Below, one piece after another: positions 62,101 to 64,000 of a stretch of DNA of 64,000 bases (position 1 is its first letter; each line of letters opens with the position of its first letter). The translations under genes and the position numbers were made by a program. The notes under the pieces were generated by a model. It was not told the origin of the DNA. It saw only the letters and a program-made list of their open reading frames with translations, and ran no database searches. This DNA comes from Piper betle (lineage: Eukaryota; Streptophyta; Magnoliopsida; Piperales; Piperaceae), in assembly GCA_033002965.1 (NCBI GenBank), contig JAURVB010012674.1, forward strand, positions 62,001 through 126,000, read 5' to 3'.

Positions 62101-64000
62101 TTTGATTAAACTCAAAAATGAAAGCAAGCCCAAAGTATTGACCAGATAGTTGGAAAGAATAAAAATAGAAAAGTACATGGATTCGGGCTCAGCATTTTAC
62201 TGAATTTTTTTCCTTGTAGATGTGTTTTTGTTGATGCTGGTGTTGCACAAATTGACCTTGACACAAAAAGACGAAAAGAAGAGATGAAAACCAAGGAGGC
62301 ACAATCTAAAGCTGTTGCTGAGCATGGGGAATTAGCACTGATCAGTGTCGATGGCCCAAAAAATGAAACCAATGAAAGAATATCATTAAGGCCTCCGATG
62401 TTACAGGTAATCTGTAATTTATGACATATAGATTGCAGAGTACATTTGTTAGTCATGCTTTCATACAATTGTAATTCTTTGATTGTCAGACATTCATCTG
62501 GCTTTTTGTTGAATATGAACCTTCTGACAATCTATATTAGCAATGAGCACAGTTGTATCAAATTAGAAAATCTAAGTTCTTTTGCTTCTTTGACCTTGCT
62601 TGCGGTTTGTTTTATGATTTTTTTTTCAGGTTGTGCGATTAGCTTCCTTTCAACATGCACCCTCTATACCACCGTTTCTTTCATTACCCAAGCTGTCTAA
62701 AGGAGATATAGAAGAAGGCTTGCCAAAAGAAGCAGAAGAAAGAAAAGCTAGTGAGATTGCTGTAGGTGGCGGTGGTGTTTCTGTTGCTGTTACCCGTTTT
62801 CCTTCTGAACAGAAGCGACCTGTGGGCCCCCTTGTTGTTGTAGGTGTTAGAGATGGGGTCCTTTGGCTCATAGACAGGTATTTGGGCATTTTAATTTGTT
62901 TCTTCGGGTATTTTTTTTGTTTAGTCAATACTTAAACTTTTCCAGAGGTGTTCTGATTTTGTAAATGTATGGTGATTATAGTGGCGCCTAATTCAGAGTG
63001 TTAGTTTTAATATGCTTTGTATAGTTGCGACTGAATGTATCACTAATGTTTCAAACAGATACATGTGTGCTCAAGCTCTATCTCTTAGCCATCCTGGCAT
63101 ACGATGCCGGTGTCTGGCAGCATATGGTGATGCTGTCAGTGCAGTTAAATGGTAAACAACTTAATACAAATAAATTGCAATTCATTATTCAACATAAAGT
63201 AATTATGTTGCACTGTGTGTGTATGTAGGGCGAGTAGACTTGGTCGGGAGCACCATGATGATTTAGCTCAATTCATGTTAGGAATGGGTTATGCTACACA
63301 GGCTCTTCACTTGCCTGGGATATCTAAGAGGTGGAAATTTAACCATGTGTAGGATCAGGTGAAAAATTTTGACTTTATTCGAAACAAGTTTTTAATTTGT
63401 CTGTTTTCTTTATAGATTGGAATTTGATCTGGCAATGCAAAGTAATGACCTCAAACGAGCTCTCCAGTGCCTAATAATGATGAGCAACAGCAGAGATGTT
63501 GGCCAAGACATAGCTGGGCCCAATGTGACTGAAATTCTCAGTTTGACAGCGGCCAAACAGGAAAACCTTGTGGACGCTGTCCAGGGAATAGTGAAATTTG
63601 CAAAAGAGTTTTTGGATCTTATAGATGCGGCTGATGCTACTGGTCAATCGGATATTGCACGAGAAGCTCTCAAGAGGTTGGCTGTTGCTGGTGCTGTTAA
63701 GGGAGCTTTACAAGGCCGTGAGCTGAGAGGCCTTGCTCTCCGTCTTGCAAATCATGGAGAACTAACCAGGCTAGGGGTACAAATTTAAGCCTTTGTTGTA
63801 TGTTGCTATACTAGAGTTATTGTTTTCCTGTCTCGTTAAAGGTTATGTGAACCATCCGGGATTTTTTCTTGCAGGTGTTGGTGAATAATCTCATTGCAGC
63901 TGGTCAAGGGCGTGAAGCAGCATTTGCTGCTGCAGTTTTAGGTGATAATACTTTGATGGAGAAGGCATGGCAAGAGACAGGAATGCTAGCTGAGGCTGTA
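56158..64000 (+). CDS. TWD40-2: TWD40-2-like WD40 protein of the TPLATE endocytic complex (partial)
   Basis: Twenty exons reach the window end: 56158-56289, 56412-56496, 57494-57533, 57626-57874, 58440-58539, 58630-58704, 58869-58967, 59054-59170, 59253-59368, 59453-59552, 59686-60044, 60271-60597, 60696-60883, 61623-61841, 62220-62406, 62630-62877, 63059-63151, 63229-63330, 63416-63776, 63875-64000. They encode about 1,108 residues; the Arabidopsis protein is nearly 1,400. N-terminal WD40 blades (WIVTADASDHVSVWNWEHRQ; VSGGSDGLLVVWSADH; ITIGADKTLAIWD) are followed by highly conserved blocks (ELRRLKPVPKLACHSVASWC; YGDAVSAVKWASRLGREHHD; FAKEFLDLIDAADATG) of the alpha-solenoid. TPLATE-complex subunits drive clathrin-mediated endocytosis at the plasma membrane. 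Intron 4 is GC-AG (TG|GCAAGT). Exon 12 has a one-base deficit at an A run (60448-60453) just before its poly-Ala tract; splice phases before and after it require the extra base. Confidence 0.93.

Overview
The window is nuclear DNA of a flowering plant. It has spliced genes with GT-AG introns, AT-rich introns and spacers, (TA)n microsatellites, small DNA transposons and plant-specific families (POL-type PP2C, VQ protein, GW2/DA2 RING ligase, TPLATE-complex TWD40-2, PPR). Several genes have strongly GC-rich first exons (LWD, RPL21, CacyBP, PABP-interacting RRM protein). This suggests a monocot, probably not a grass; that placement is inference.

Layout: 0.4-1.1 kb, first exon of a LWD1/AN11 WD40 protein (-); 4.5-7.2 kb, POL-like PP2C phosphatase (-); 7.2-13 kb, mostly repeats; 13.1-14.9 kb, ribosomal protein eL21 (+) with a hAT-like element in its intron; 16.3-21.2 kb, katanin-p60-like AAA ATPase (+, 11 exons); 21.9-23.5 kb, decayed 3' part of a misato/DML1-type tubulin-like gene (-); 25.3-27.3 kb, CacyBP/SIP CS-SGS protein (-); 28.8-32.2 kb, GW2/DA2-type RING E3 ligase (-, 8 exons); 32.7-38.5 kb, spacer with microsatellite-bordered GC-rich elements and a second hAT-like element; 38.7 kb, single-exon VQ protein (+); 42.7-44.4 kb, GH17 beta-1,3-glucanase (+); 45.5-47 kb, another GC-cored inverted-repeat element; 47.9-50.6 kb, PAM2 + two-RRM PABP-interacting protein (-); 53.6-55.8 kb, PPR protein (-), head-to-head with 56.2 kb to the window end, TWD40-2 (+, 20 exons, continues outside).

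The genes do not form a pathway; this is ordinary plant gene order. Themes include ubiquitin/protein turnover (GW2-like, CacyBP), cytoskeleton (katanin-like, misato relic), translation/RNA (eL21, PAM2-RRM, PPR) and endocytosis (TWD40-2).

Two patterns deserve attention. First, three otherwise well-preserved genes (RRM, PPR, TWD40-2) each lack one base at a homopolymer, and the RRM gene has one further splice junction that is off by one. That is more typical of residual long-read assembly errors than of gene decay. Second, the spacer holds at least two, probably three, related elements bordered by (TA)n tracts. They share an inverted repeat around ATCTGGGCCGTCCGATTA and carry GC-rich cores, resembling microsatellite-targeting MITEs. 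I found no rRNA, tRNA, CRISPR or organellar segment, and no system I can call new with confidence.
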